Below are positions 19,168-27,948 of a stretch of DNA of 64,000 nucleotides, piece after piece. The notes under the pieces are model-generated. The model did not search any database, was not told the DNA's origin, and worked only from the letters and a program-made list of their open reading frames with translations. The translations under genes and the position numbers were made by a program. Within the stretch, counting starts at the first letter, position 1. Every line of letters begins with the position of its first letter. This stretch comes from Tritonibacter mobilis (GTDB taxonomy: Bacteria; Pseudomonadota; Alphaproteobacteria; Rhodobacterales; Rhodobacteraceae): positions 310,001 through 374,000 of the forward strand of contig NZ_LNWY01000006.1 in NCBI RefSeq assembly GCF_001681715.1, read 5' to 3'.

Positions 19168-20072
19168 GCGCGGGACTCTGTCGTGGCCGCGTGGCGTGCA
19201 CGTAGGATGAACCAAAGACCCAGAGCAATCATCGGCACTGAGAGAGCCTGACCCTGAGTGAGCCCGTAGCCGCCGATCTGCCACGCCAGACCCAGAGGGT
19301 TACCGTCAGAGATGAACTGCGCGTCAGGTTGGCGAAAAAACTCAACAATGAACCGTGCGATACCGTACCCTGCAAGGAAGGTGCCAAGAATGCGGCCCGG
19401 CGCATGAAACGCGTTGCGGCGATAGACCATCCAAAGGATGAGTGCGCCGAGGATCAGCCCTTCCATCGCGGCTTCATAGAGCTGGCTGGGGTGGCGTGCG
19501 CAGATTTCGCCCAAGGCTTGGCCGCAGTCCTGTGCAGCGCGCCCCGGGAAGGCCACACCCCATGGCAAATCAGTGGCGCGGCCCCAGAGTTCGGCATTGA
19601 CGAAGTTTGCAAGCCGCCCAAGCAGCAAGCCCGGCGCAACGGTGTGGGCGACCAGATCGGCAATTTGCAGTTTGTCGATATTCTGCGCGCGGGCATAGAG
19701 CCATGTGGCCACCACAACTCCCAGAAGACCGCCATGAAAGGCCATGCCGCCTTCCCAGATGCGTAGGATCTGTGCGGGATTTTCTAGATAGACAGAGGGC
19801 TGATAGAACAGGACATACCCGAGGCGGCCACCAAGGATCACACTGAGGATAATCCAGGTCATCAGGTCCTCGACCTGACGGGGCGTCATCGGCGCCGCTT
19901 CATTGGGCCAAAGTGCAGGGCGTTTGACGGCGCGCGCAGCCAGATGCCACGCGATCAGGATGCCTGCGATATAGGCCAGCGCATACCAGCGCAGCGCAAA
20001 TTCCGTCCCGAATAGGGAGATGGAAAATATCTCCGGCGACAGGTTTGGGAATTGGATCATTTCTGCCAGCAT
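19164..20072 (-). CDS. lgt: prolipoprotein diacylglyceryl transferase
   Basis: Inner-membrane enzyme transferring diacylglycerol from phosphatidylglycerol to the lipobox Cys of prolipoproteins. The 302-residue protein has about seven helices. The family blocks [33 protein letters not shown] and RHPSQLYEA contain the catalytic and conserved residues. The start at 20072 is chosen for GAGGA a few bases upstream. It is the first gene of the operon with midA and pgeF. Confidence 0.93.
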   Translation of the reverse strand: MLAEMIQFPNLSPEIFSISLFGTEFALRWYALAYIAGILIAWHLAARAVKRPALWPNEAAPMTPRQVEDLMTWIILSVILGGRLGYVLFYQPSVYLENPAQILRIWEGGMAFHGGLLGVVVATWLYARAQNIDKLQIADLVAHTVAPGLLLGRLANFVNAELWGRATDLPWGVAFPGRAAQDCGQALGEICARHPSQLYEAAMEGLILGALILWMVYRRNAFHAPGRILGTFLAGYGIARFIVEFFRQPDAQFISDGNPLGLAWQIGGYGLTQGQALSVPMIALGLWFILRARHAATTESRA

Positions 20073-20186
20073 GGGGTCCTCTGTGCCTCTTTGGGGCAAG
20101 TCCTGTCAACGGCTTGCCGTTTGCGCCTCAAGTGCCCATATAGGGGGTAAGCCTCACGTAGGTAAGACATGAACCGGGAGATGGCC

Positions 20187-20432
20187 ATGCAGACCCGCAA
20201 CAAGATTATGGATGATATTTCGCAATTGATGACCAATGCCATGGGCGTGGCGCAAGGCGCGAAGGATGAAGCCGAAACAGCGATGAAAAGCATGATTGAT
20301 CGCTGGCTCGCGGATCGCGATTTTGTGACCCGTGAGGAGTTCGATGCGGTGCGTGCCATGGCACAAAAGGCCCGCGAAGAAAACGAGACGCTGAAAGCCC
20401 GTCTGGACGCGCTGGAAGCCAAGTCAAACTAA
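20187..20432 (+). CDS. ubiK: UbiK-family ubiquinone biosynthesis accessory factor
   Basis: An 81-residue protein with an amphipathic N-terminus (MDDISQLMTNAMGVAQGAKDE) and a C-terminal coiled coil (KAREENETLKARLDALEAK), the BMFP/YqiC pattern. Homologues bind Ubi hydroxylase complexes and help aerobic ubiquinone synthesis. The ATG at 20187 sits 6 bp after GGGAG. Upstream ATGs at 20169 and 20181 are in frame but fit the ribosome-binding site less well. Confidence 0.85.
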   Translation: MQTRNKIMDDISQLMTNAMGVAQGAKDEAETAMKSMIDRWLADRDFVTREEFDAVRAMAQKAREENETLKARLDALEAKSN

Positions 20433-20500
20433 GGCTGATTTCGCGCGCCGTACAGGCACTGGCGGTGTCAGTGTTTTGAATGCGTGCGCTGCTCAATGGG

Positions 20501-20528
20501 AAAAGGGATGCGTTCACGCATCCCTTTT
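20501..20528 (+). terminator. intrinsic terminator after ubiK
   Basis: A 12-bp perfect stem (AAAAGGGATGCG with CGCATCCCTTTT) and a 4-nt loop, ending in CCCTTTTTC. It lies 69 bp downstream of ubiK. Confidence 0.8.
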
Positions 20529-20538
20529 TCAGTTTGAG

Positions 20539-20722
20539 CCACTGTCGGAGACTGCGCTCCGACAGTGGCGCTGACGCCCGGGGCCGTTGGACTGACCCAA
20601 TAGTGAGCTGGGAGAGATCTCCGGCTCCCGTCGCAAGATTCGAATGGTTAACGGCGCAAAGAGTGAAATCTCGTGAGACCAGGCGATGGGTCTGGCCCGC
20701 CAGCTCCTATCCCGGGCCGCCA
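20539..20722. other. candidate structured RNA in gene-free stretch
   Basis: The gene-free interval 20433-20960 holds a run of strong pairing potential. A 12-bp perfect hairpin is at 20539-20550/20557-20568. Long-range arms follow: GCCCGGG (20576-20582) with CCCGGGC (20711-20717), TGGCG (20566-20570) with CGCCA (20718-20722), and GACCCA (20594-20599) with TGGGTC (20687-20692). The hairpin and the TGGCG arm exclude each other. The single long arm with internal loops recalls 6S RNA, but no family sequence was recognised. The remaining 20729-20960 is AT-richer and contains one DnaA-box-like 9-mer and no gene. Confidence 0.3.
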
Positions 20723-20960
20723 GTGTAAGCGGTTCGGGTAACGCTCTTATGTCAGCTTAACGCAACAACGATATTTTGCACGTTTTTTCCAGTCATCCAC
20801 AACTTATTGCAGTTGTCCCCAAATAAAGGGTTGCCAGATGCGGACGGCAGGATCACCATATTTAGTAGGGAACGGGGGAACTCGCCCCGTCCTTAGATCA
20901 GACAGCTAGCATTAGGGGCGCATCGGGGCTCCGTAAGCTAGAGACCAGAGAGGTGGCATC

Positions 20961-21461
20961 ATGGCACTTTCCGAGCACGAGCTGCAGGACGACCTTCACC
21001 CCATCGATATCGTCGAGAACCTCGCCTCCCATCATGACTGGGATTTCGACCGGATCGCCGACGACCAGATCGCGATGGCGGTCGAAGGGCAGTGGCGCAC
21101 TTACTCGTTGACCCTTGCTTGGTCTGATTACGACGAGACCCTGCGCTTGGTGTGTAGCTTTGAGATGGAGCCGCCAGAGGCGAAAGTGCCGCAGCTTTAT
21201 GAGCTGATCAATCACATGAATGATCAGTGCTGGGCCGGGGCGTTCAGCTACTGGCCGGAACATAAGCTGATGCTGTATCGCTATGGGCTGGTGCTTTCGG
21301 GCGGGCAGATGGCCACTCCGGAACAGGTGGATGCCATTGTGCAGGCCGCTGTCAGCAATTGCGAGCGCTACTACCCTGCAATCCAGTTGATGGTATGGGG
21401 CGAGCGTCCCGCGAAAGAAGCGATGCAGGTCGCCATTGCAGAGGCCTACGGCCGGGCGTAA
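20961..21461 (+). CDS. YbjN-domain protein
   Basis: A 166-residue protein of the YbjN family, which has a fold like type III secretion chaperones but no secretion link here. The segments IVENLASHHDWDFDRI, LTLAWSDYDETLRLVCSFEM and HKLMLYRYGLVLSGG match the family. The function is unknown. It directly precedes proC, a conserved order in Rhodobacterales. Confidence 0.85.
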   Translation: MALSEHELQDDLHPIDIVENLASHHDWDFDRIADDQIAMAVEGQWRTYSLTLAWSDYDETLRLVCSFEMEPPEAKVPQLYELINHMNDQCWAGAFSYWPEHKLMLYRYGLVLSGGQMATPEQVDAIVQAAVSNCERYYPAIQLMVWGERPAKEAMQVAIAEAYGRA

Positions 21462-21522
21462 GTCTTACCCCCATCGACCGGTCGCAGACTGGCAGCAACC
21501 AACAGGACAGATGGGGGATATC

Positions 21523-22338
21523 ATGGATATAGAACAGATCGCAGCGCGAGGGCTGGTTCTTTTGGGCTGCGGTAAGATGGGGTCGGCCATGCTGAAGGGC
21601 TGGCTGGAACGAGGACTGCCACGCGAAGCGGTCTTTGTAATGGACCCCAATCCCTCCGAGTGGTTGAAAGGAACCGGTGTTCATATCAACGCCGAGGTGC
21701 CAGAGCAGCCTGCGATTGTGCTGGTTGCCGTGAAACCGCAGGTCATGGGGGCGGCGCTGCCGTCTGCGAAATCCTATGGCGGTGGTGGGACGCAGTTTAT
21801 CTCTGTGGCGGCAGGCACGTCGATTGCAACCTTTGAAACGATGCTCGGGGAGGGAACGCCGATTGTCCGCGCCATGCCCAACACACCCGCGGCGGTCGGT
21901 CGCGGGATTACGGCTTTGATCGGAAACGCGCATGTGGATGAGACGAAGTTGGCTCAGGCCGAGGCTTTGCTGCAAGCTGTGGGGCAGACTGTGCGTCTTG
22001 AGCATGAGGGTCAAATGGATGCAGTGACCGGCGTCAGTGGCTCTGGGCCTGCCTATGTGTTTCATATGATTGAGACATTGGCAGCAGCAGGTGTGGCGCG
22101 GGGGCTCTCTGAGGAGCTTGCGATGCAATTGGCAAAAGCGACGGTTGCGGGCGCGGGCGCGCTTGCGGAGGCCGCAGATGAGGACCCAAGCCAGCTGCGG
22201 GTCAATGTGACCAGCCCGAATGGGACCACGCAGGCGGCGCTCGAGGTTTTGATGGATGAAAACACAGGCTTCCCGCCGCTGCTCAAGCGCGCGGTTGAGG
22301 CTGCCGCGAAGCGTTCGGAGGAATTGTCCCGTGGCTGA
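21523..22338 (+). CDS. proC: pyrroline-5-carboxylate reductase
   Basis: Last step of proline synthesis: reduction of pyrroline-5-carboxylate with NAD(P)H. The protein has 271 residues with the Rossmann motif [13 protein letters not shown], the [11 protein letters not shown] block and the C-terminal signature [18 protein letters not shown]. The start at 21523 follows GGGGATATC; 21511 is a close alternative. The stop overlaps the GTG start of csaA by 8 bp. Confidence 0.95.
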   Translation: MDIEQIAARGLVLLGCGKMGSAMLKGWLERGLPREAVFVMDPNPSEWLKGTGVHINAEVPEQPAIVLVAVKPQVMGAALPSAKSYGGGGTQFISVAAGTSIATFETMLGEGTPIVRAMPNTPAAVGRGITALIGNAHVDETKLAQAEALLQAVGQTVRLEHEGQMDAVTGVSGSGPAYVFHMIETLAAAGVARGLSEELAMQLAKATVAGAGALAEAADEDPSQLRVNVTSPNGTTQAALEVLMDENTGFPPLLKRAVEAAAKRSEELSRG

Positions 22339-22681
22339 GATTTCTTTTGATGACTTTCTCAAGGTCGATGTGCGTGTGGGCACGGTGGTGCGGGCAGAAC
22401 CCTATCCGGAGGCCCGCAGGCCTGCGATCAAGATGTGGATCGATTTTGGCGATGAGATTGGCGAGCGAAAATCCTCGGCTCAAGTGACGGCGCATTACAC
22501 GCCCGAGGCTTTGGTCGGAAAACAGGTGATGGCAGTGGTGAACTTCCCACCACGCCAGATCGGAAAATTCATGTCAGAGGTTCTCGTGCTGGGTCTGCCG
22601 GATGAGAGTGGCGAGATCGTATTGATCGGCCCGGATGGTGATGTTCCGGTTGATGTGCCAACCGGTGGGCGGATGCACTGA
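22331..22681 (+). CDS. csaA: CsaA-like tRNA-binding domain protein
   Basis: A 116-residue OB-fold (tRNA-binding, EMAP-type) protein. The order [15 protein letters not shown], then [19 protein letters not shown], then [20 protein letters not shown] is diagnostic for CsaA, described as a chaperone and tRNA binder. The GTG start at 22331 is set by GGAGG about 9 bp upstream and by the GTGGCTGA overlap with proC. Its stop shares one base with the next ATG (TGATG). Confidence 0.9.
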   Translation: MAEISFDDFLKVDVRVGTVVRAEPYPEARRPAIKMWIDFGDEIGERKSSAQVTAHYTPEALVGKQVMAVVNFPPRQIGKFMSEVLVLGLPDESGEIVLIGPDGDVPVDVPTGGRMH

Positions 22682-23649
22682 TGGGCACGCATGCAAATGG
22701 ACGTGTTCTGATCGCGCGGCCGATGACCTCAGCTGTTGAAGCGCGCGCACGGTCAGAATTTGATGTGGAGTTCCGCCAGAGCACACAACCGATGAGCCGT
22801 GAGGAGATGATTGCGAGCCTTCGAGATTTCGACGTGGTGGTGCCGACATTGGGGGATGCCTTTAGCGCTGCGATATTTGCAGAGGTTCCAAAACCGCGTT
22901 GCCGGTTGCTGGCAAACTTCGGGGTTGGTTTTAATCACATCGACGCGGTTGCGGCACGTGCGGCTGGGATCGAAGTGAGCAACACGCCCGGTGCGGTTAC
23001 GGATGCCACGGCGGATATTGCCCTGACGCTAATGCTGATGACCGCCCGCCGCGCTGCCGAGGGAGAGCGGTTGGTGCGGTCTGGCCAGTGGCAGGGCTGG
23101 CACCCGACGCAGATGTTGGGTCTGCACCTGTCTGGTAAACGGCTTGGGGTCGTTGGATTGGGGCGGATAGGTAATGCGATCGCGCGCCGGGCACATTTCG
23201 GCTTTGGGATGGAGATTTCCTATCTGGCACGCAGCGATAAAACGACGGATTACCCGGCTGTTCGTGCGGAAAGCCTGATCGCCTTGGCGGCGTCAATTGA
23301 TATGTTGGTGGTGGCCGTTCCCGGTGGTGCAGGAACGCATCATTTGATCAACGCAGAGGTGTTGAGTGCGATGCGCTCTCATGCGCATTTGGTCAATATT
23401 GCCCGTGGGGAAGTGGTGGATGAAGCGGCACTGATTGCTGCGCTACAAACCGGTCAGATCGCTGGGGCGGGTCTTGATGTCTATGAGTTTGAGCCCCACG
23501 TGCCGCAAGCATTGCGGGCCTTGGAAAATGTCACCTTGCTGCCGCATCTGGGCACCGCGACAGAAGAGGTGCGCAGTGCCATGGGGCATATGGCGCTGGA
23601 CAATGTCGCAGCCGCCCTGCGGGGAGAGGCTGTTCCCAATCCGGTTTGA
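22681..23649 (+). CDS. D-2-hydroxyacid dehydrogenase (glyoxylate/hydroxypyruvate reductase-like)
   Basis: A 322-residue NAD(P)-dependent reductase. The dinucleotide motif GLGRIGNAIARRA, catalytic Arg in NIARGEVVDEAAL, and the Glu and His (LLPHLGTATEEVR) of the family are present. Close relatives reduce glyoxylate or hydroxypyruvate to glycolate or glycerate. The gene is the last of the ybjN-proC-csaA run and is linked to csaA by a TGATG overlap. The exact substrate is not settled by sequence. Confidence 0.88.
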   Translation: MGTHANGRVLIARPMTSAVEARARSEFDVEFRQSTQPMSREEMIASLRDFDVVVPTLGDAFSAAIFAEVPKPRCRLLANFGVGFNHIDAVAARAAGIEVSNTPGAVTDATADIALTLMLMTARRAAEGERLVRSGQWQGWHPTQMLGLHLSGKRLGVVGLGRIGNAIARRAHFGFGMEISYLARSDKTTDYPAVRAESLIALAASIDMLVVAVPGGAGTHHLINAEVLSAMRSHAHLVNIARGEVVDEAALIAALQTGQIAGAGLDVYEFEPHVPQALRALENVTLLPHLGTATEEVRSAMGHMALDNVAAALRGEAVPNPV

Positions 23650-23675
23650 ATCTGTTGTCCTGACGCCTGTCACAT

Positions 23676-23740
23676 GAGGGGCGCTGCCCCTCTGGGCCCT
23701 ATGGGGCCCATTCACCCCGGGATATTTTGGGTTAGAAGAA
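23676..23740. repeat. intergenic GC-hairpin/ATATTT repeat, diverged copy
   Basis: AGGGGCGCTGCCCCT (stem-loop) and GGGCCCTATGGGGCCC (stem-loop) are followed by CCCCGGGATATTTTGGG and a purine-rich tail. The order resembles the elements at 2941 and 57827, with an added hairpin. It lies between the convergent dehydrogenase and tdk genes and probably serves as a terminator. Confidence 0.45.
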
Positions 23741-23744
23741 TGGC

Positions 23745-24347
23745 CTAGCTGCCGTCTGATGACGCTGGGAGATCGCCCATTGCAGCGCGCCAGTGGCGGC
23801 GGCAGAGTGAGACGTAGGTTTCATTGCCGCCGATCTGAACCTGATCGCCTTCGGTCAACACATTGCCCTGATCGTCTTGGCGGACCACCATCGTGGCTTT
23901 CTTTCCGCAATGACAAATGGTGCGGACTTCTCGCATTTCGTCCGCCAGCGCCAGCAGGGTGGCGGAACCGGGAAAGAGGTTGCCTTGAAAATCGACCCTG
24001 AGACCAAAAGCCAGCACCGGAACACGCAGATCATCTACCACACGGGCCAGTTGCCAGACCTGTTCGCGGGTCAGGAACTGGGCCTCATCGACAAAAATCG
24101 CAGCAACGGATCCCTGTTTCAGGCGGTTCGCGATTTTCTCAAACAGGTTGTCTTCTGCGGCGAAGATGTCCGCCTCGGCGCTGATGCCGATACGAGATGC
24201 AATCCGACCGGTGCCCGCGCGGTCATCGACGCGCGCGGTGAGCAGGTAGGTCTGCATTTTGTTTTCGCGATAGTTGTGAGACGCCTGCAGCAGAACCGTG
24301 GATTTGCCCGCATTCATCGTGGAATAGTTAAAATAGAGCTTGGCCAT
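23745..24347 (-). CDS. tdk: thymidine kinase
   Basis: A 200-residue salvage enzyme phosphorylating thymidine. The P-loop region STMNAGKST (9-17), the Walker-B-like FVDEAQFL, and the zinc-finger cysteines CHCGKK plus the C-terminal LCRRHW are present. It is close to E. coli type II TK in length. It stands alone on the minus strand. The downstream interval carries a repeat element. Confidence 0.93.
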   Translation of the reverse strand: MAKLYFNYSTMNAGKSTVLLQASHNYRENKMQTYLLTARVDDRAGTGRIASRIGISAEADIFAAEDNLFEKIANRLKQGSVAAIFVDEAQFLTREQVWQLARVVDDLRVPVLAFGLRVDFQGNLFPGSATLLALADEMREVRTICHCGKKATMVVRQDDQGNVLTEGDQVQIGGNETYVSLCRRHWRAAMGDLPASSDGS

Positions 24348-24847
24348 GGGCAGGGTCTAACCGCATCGCAAGCTTTAGAAAAGATGAAAGCTCTGATGTG
24401 CTGGGCCGTTGCTGGGCGAGGGGGCGTTGCCGCAACGTCATCGCGCCGGTTGCAGTGCTCGGTTCGGTCAAAAAACGCATTGAGGAGCAGAGTGTGACCT
24501 TAATGTGGTCACGCAATTATCACATATTCGTGTGGTGTGACGCCCCCAAAGGATAGAGTGCAGTCCAGAACGCCAAGCGCTTAATACTGAAATGCTTTTT
24601 GTCCTTTGGGGGACATCAGATCGGGCAGACCAATTGCCTCTTTAAAAAGACCGATCACTCACTCACAGGGCCGGCCCTTTAGATCCAGCGTGACCGATAC
24701 ACACACTCACACCACTCTTGAAAATCAAGCCGTCACGCCGGGTCTGGCAAAGATATGGCAATTCGGGTAAGCAAACTTAATGGGAAATTAATCGCGAGGT
24801 TCCCCGATGCGTATGCGCGGGGACATCCACTTGGGTAAAAGAGCATT
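24348..24847. other. 500-bp gene-free stretch with inverted repeats
   Basis: No convincing coding frame was found. It contains an 11-bp perfect inverted repeat (24543-24553 and 24602-24612) with a 48-bp spacer, a small hairpin (GTGACC 24494-24499 with GGTCAC 24507-24512), and a GC hairpin near 24810 just before the next gene. It is unusually long for this window. It may carry an untranslated RNA or a regulatory leader for the gene at 24848. Confidence 0.35.
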
Positions 24848-25309
24848 ATGGCGGATATCGGGACGTATCTGAAGAAGCATACCGAAGCACTTGTGAAGGA
24901 TGTGGGGATCGAGGCCGCCTGCCAGATCACCGGAAAATCAAAAGCCACATTAGGGCGCTATTATTCTGAGAATTCGGAGCATGCCGACAGGTTCATCCCG
25001 GTCGATGCAGTTGCAAAACTCGAAGGGGCTGCGTCATTTCCGCATGTCACTTCTGCGCTTGCGGATCTGAAAAATATCACGCTGTCATACGCGTCTGGTG
25101 AGAAGGGTGCCGTGTCACGCCCCGGCGGTGTAAACACAGATGTTATCGCATTGAGCCGACGTTTTGCGCAGCTGATGAGCGAGTATCAAGATGCGATCGC
25201 GGATGGCATTATTACTGTGAACGAGGCCAAACGCCTGTTGAAGGAAACGGTTTTGTTGCAGCAGGTGCTTTTGGATATGAAGCTGCATCTGGAAGAAGAG
25301 AGTGGCTGA
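24848..25309 (+). CDS. conserved hypothetical with helix-turn-helix-like segment
   Basis: A 153-residue protein with no confident family. Residues 18-40 ([20 protein letters not shown]) look like a helix-turn-helix, and a later part is helical and acidic, ending in [12 protein letters not shown]. It may be a regulator, but no such activity is shown. Its stop overlaps the GTG start of arsH by 8 bp, and a long non-coding leader lies in front of it. Confidence 0.55.
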   Translation: MADIGTYLKKHTEALVKDVGIEAACQITGKSKATLGRYYSENSEHADRFIPVDAVAKLEGAASFPHVTSALADLKNITLSYASGEKGAVSRPGGVNTDVIALSRRFAQLMSEYQDAIADGIITVNEAKRLLKETVLLQQVLLDMKLHLEEESG

Positions 25310-26048
25310 AACGGCTGGTCTCATGCCTGTGGACCTCGATGATCTACCAGAAATCGTAGACGGTGCGTTGCATCCTATTGATGTAGATTTGTTGGCTGCA
25401 CCTGACGACCCGCGTCATCCGCCGCGCATTCTGCTGCTTTATGGCTCACTGCGCGAGGTTAGTTATTCGCGAAAGGCAGCTGAGGAGGCCGCGCGCGTGC
25501 TGCGGGCCTTAGGCTGTGAAACACGGGCTTTCGACCCTTCTGGTTTGCCGTTGGTTGATGACGAAGGCGCGGGAGACCATCCCAAGGTCCAGGAATTGCG
25601 CAGTCTTGCGCTTTGGTCCGAAGGGATGGTCTGGTCCAGTCCAGAGCGTCACGGCGCGATGACAGGGATCATGAAGCTGCAGATTGACTGGTTGCCTCTT
25701 GCTCCATTGGGCGGCATTCGACCAACGCAGGGCAAGACGCTTGCGGTGATGCAGGTTTGTGGCGGCTCGCAGAGTTTCAACGCGGTCAATCAGATGCGCA
25801 TTCTGGGCCGCTGGATGCGCATGGTCACGATCCCCAACCAATCGTCCATACCCAAGGCCTGGCTTGAGTTTGCCGAGGGGGATCGGCTGCCTGAGGGGGC
25901 CTATTACCGCCGGATCGTTGATGTGATGGAGGAGTTGGTGAAATTCACGTGGCTCACACGTGGACGCAGCGCTTATCTGACGGATCGCTATTCCGAGCGT
26001 GTGGAGACTGTTGAGGCCGTTCACGCACGTGTGTCGAAGACCAGCTGA
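25302..26048 (+). CDS. arsH: ArsH-family NADPH-dependent FMN protein
   Basis: A 248-residue flavodoxin-like reductase of the ArsH group, linked to organoarsenical oxidation and quinone or dye reduction. The FMN-binding loop [17 protein letters not shown], the block [20 protein letters not shown], and [19 protein letters not shown] are characteristic. The GTG at 25302 overlaps the upstream stop; ATG at 25323 is an alternative. No arsR, arsC or arsB lies nearby, so the arsenic role here is not certain. Confidence 0.88.
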   Translation: MAETAGLMPVDLDDLPEIVDGALHPIDVDLLAAPDDPRHPPRILLLYGSLREVSYSRKAAEEAARVLRALGCETRAFDPSGLPLVDDEGAGDHPKVQELRSLALWSEGMVWSSPERHGAMTGIMKLQIDWLPLAPLGGIRPTQGKTLAVMQVCGGSQSFNAVNQMRILGRWMRMVTIPNQSSIPKAWLEFAEGDRLPEGAYYRRIVDVMEELVKFTWLTRGRSAYLTDRYSERVETVEAVHARVSKTS

Positions 26049-26080
26049 GGCACATTAAGAGCCTGATGTGATTAAGCGGT

Positions 26081-26108
26081 GCGCGCCCTGACCGGGCGCG
26101 CGCTTTTT
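26081..26108 (+). terminator. intrinsic terminator after arsH
   Basis: An 8-bp perfect stem (GCGCGCCC with GGGCGCGC) and a 5-nt loop are followed by GCTTTTTTG. It lies 32 bp after the arsH stop. Confidence 0.85.
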
Positions 26109-26123
26109 TGTTGGGGAGTGGCG

Positions 26124-27248
26124 TCAGGATTTGCGGCGCAGAAGGACAGAGCCGACAGAATACCCTGCGCCGAAAGAGCAGATCAGGCCGGTCTCACCAT
26201 CCACCAATTCGTCCGAATATTGCGAGAAGGCGATGATTGATCCAGCAGATGAGGTATTCGCATAGTCTTGCAGGATGTTGGGTTGCTCTTTTGGTTCTGG
26301 GGTGCGTCCCAAAACCTTTTTGCCAATGAAATCATTCATGGTTTTATTGGCTTGGTGCAGCCAAAGGCGTTTGAGATCCGTGGCTTCCACACCTTCTGCC
26401 GCCATATGGTCGGCGATGTGCTGGCTGACCATGGGCAACACTTCCTTAAACACTTTGCGACCGTTTTGCATGAATTGCATATCACGACGGTCGGCCACCC
26501 CATCCGGGCGGGAGCGGCGCAAATAGCCGTTGTTGTTGCGGATGTTGTTGGAAAACTCGGTGGCGCAGCGCGTTGAGAGGATCTCGAAATGCGCGCCAGT
26601 GGCGTCTTGGCTCCGCTCAATCAGCGTCGCGGTGGCCACATCACCAAAGATAAAGTGGCAATCTCGGTCGCGCCATTCCAGGTGCCCAGAGCAGATTTCT
26701 GGGTTTACGACCAATGCCGCGCGGATGGAGCCGGAGCGGATCATATCCGCGGCAGCCTGAATGCCAAAGGTTGCTGAGGAACAAGCGACATTCATATCAA
26801 ATGCAAAGCCGTTGATACCCAACAGCTGTTGGATCTCAATGGCGACGGCGGGATAGGCGCGCTCCATATTGGAAGCTGCGCAAATCACCAGATCGATGTC
26901 TGCGGCAGTCTTCCCGGCCTGCGCCAGCGCTTTTTGGGCGGCATCAACGGCCATTTCCGCCATGATGCCAGGCTCGTCATCGCTGCGCTGTCGCAACTGC
27001 GGGTGCATGATTTCAGGGTCAAGCACACCGGTTTTATCCATGACAAAGCGGTTCTCGATACCGGAGGCTTTGAGGATAAACTCCTCGGAAGAATACTGGA
27101 GGGGCTCGCGTTCACCGGCGGCGATGGCCTCGGCATGCTTTGCGTTCTGCAGGTCCACATAGGCGTTGAAGGCCTTGACCAGTTCTGCGTTGGTGATGCG
27201 TTCGGATGGGGTGTAGACCCCGGTGCCGGTAATGGCAGCTGTGTACAT
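26124..27248 (-). CDS. beta-ketoacyl-ACP synthase III-like enzyme
   Basis: A 374-residue thiolase-fold condensing enzyme of the FabH superfamily. Catalytic Cys is in NVACSSATFG, His in WLHQANKTMNDF and Asn in DYANTSSAGS. It is longer than classical FabH (about 320), with an N-terminal insertion rich in charged residues (QNAKHAEAIAAGEREPLQYS). Members of this longer type occur in Rhodobacterales, sometimes besides a regular FabH. The start at 27248 gives the family-typical MYTAAITGTG. It is divergent from marR and RND genes. Confidence 0.85.
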   Translation of the reverse strand: MYTAAITGTGVYTPSERITNAELVKAFNAYVDLQNAKHAEAIAAGEREPLQYSSEEFILKASGIENRFVMDKTGVLDPEIMHPQLRQRSDDEPGIMAEMAVDAAQKALAQAGKTAADIDLVICAASNMERAYPAVAIEIQQLLGINGFAFDMNVACSSATFGIQAAADMIRSGSIRAALVVNPEICSGHLEWRDRDCHFIFGDVATATLIERSQDATGAHFEILSTRCATEFSNNIRNNNGYLRRSRPDGVADRRDMQFMQNGRKVFKEVLPMVSQHIADHMAAEGVEATDLKRLWLHQANKTMNDFIGKKVLGRTPEPKEQPNILQDYANTSSAGSIIAFSQYSDELVDGETGLICSFGAGYSVGSVLLRRKS

Positions 27249-27422
27249 TTTAACGTCCCAGGTCGCGGGCCCACTGTTCGGGCCTTGTCTCAAGGTGGCG
27301 CATATAGGGCCCGTTTCAACACTCAAGGTCAAGGGCAGCATCGTAACCTGGCCTGCATGCCCTTGGGGCAGTTGGATGTGTTTTTGAGGAAATTTCCGCG
27401 AAAAACCGGACATGTACCTTTA

Positions 27423-27445
27423 AATACTTCACGCGGTGAACTATT
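27423..27445. promoter_or_regulatory. probable MarR operator
   Basis: A 10-3-10 inverted repeat: AATACTTCAC, GCG, GTGAACTATT, with one mismatch between arms. It lies 21 bp before the marR start, beside a plausible promoter, and upstream of fabH on the other strand. Autoregulatory palindromes of this size are usual for MarR repressors. Confidence 0.5.
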
Positions 27446-27465
27446 TGGCGTGCAGGAGTCGAGAT

Positions 27466-27948
27466 ATGACCACTGAACATTCAGATATTTGGGAACTTTA
27501 CACGCCGGAAGTGCAGGCCATGATGGGGGTCTTTGCACTGCACTGGCAGTTGGAGCAACGTCTGAATGATGTCTGTCTTGAGGGGCAGCTGGGGCGCTCT
27601 GAGCACCAGTTGCTGCTTATCCTCGCGCGGCCTCGCCGCATGGGGGAACTGGCACGGCTGACGCGCAAGACGCCGTCTGCAATGACAGCAGCTGCGGCTG
27701 TGCTGGAGCAACTAGGTCTGATCCACCGGGTGAGGGACCCCGGTGATGGCAGAGCATGGTTGTTGGAACTGACGAATGAGGGACGCAAGCGTCGAGAGCA
27801 ATTGGTCGATGCGGCATCCGGGATATTTTACGAAACATCGGGCCTGACGCGGGATGAAGCGGAAATCCTCGCCCGGCTCGCACAAAAAATTCACAATAAG
27901 GCCGTTCAGTCGGGCGCTGTGGGACCCTGTGAAGGAGATCAGACATGA
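27466..27948 (+). CDS. MarR-family transcriptional regulator
   Basis: A 160-residue winged-helix repressor. The DNA-recognition region LARLTRKTPSAMTAAAAVLEQ and the wing RVRDPGDGRAWLLELTNEG are clear. AGGAG lies 7 bp before the ATG at 27466. The stop overlaps the efflux adaptor ATG (ATGA), so it is co-transcribed with the pump and probably controls it in response to a toxic ligand. Confidence 0.9.
   Translation: MTTEHSDIWELYTPEVQAMMGVFALHWQLEQRLNDVCLEGQLGRSEHQLLLILARPRRMGELARLTRKTPSAMTAAAAVLEQLGLIHRVRDPGDGRAWLLELTNEGRKRREQLVDAASGIFYETSGLTRDEAEILARLAQKIHNKAVQSGAVGPCEGDQT

Noticed and set aside
20560-20720. tmRNA, RNase P RNA or SRP RNA in the gene-free stretch
   Set aside because: None of the diagnostic words was seen: no GAGGAAAGTCCGGGC of RNase P, no GGAAGGAAGCA of SRP RNA, no tag-peptide frame of tmRNA.
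20793-20801. DnaA-box-like TCATCCACA
   Set aside because: It is a single 9-mer with one mismatch, with no cluster, no AT-rich unwinding region and no origin genes nearby.
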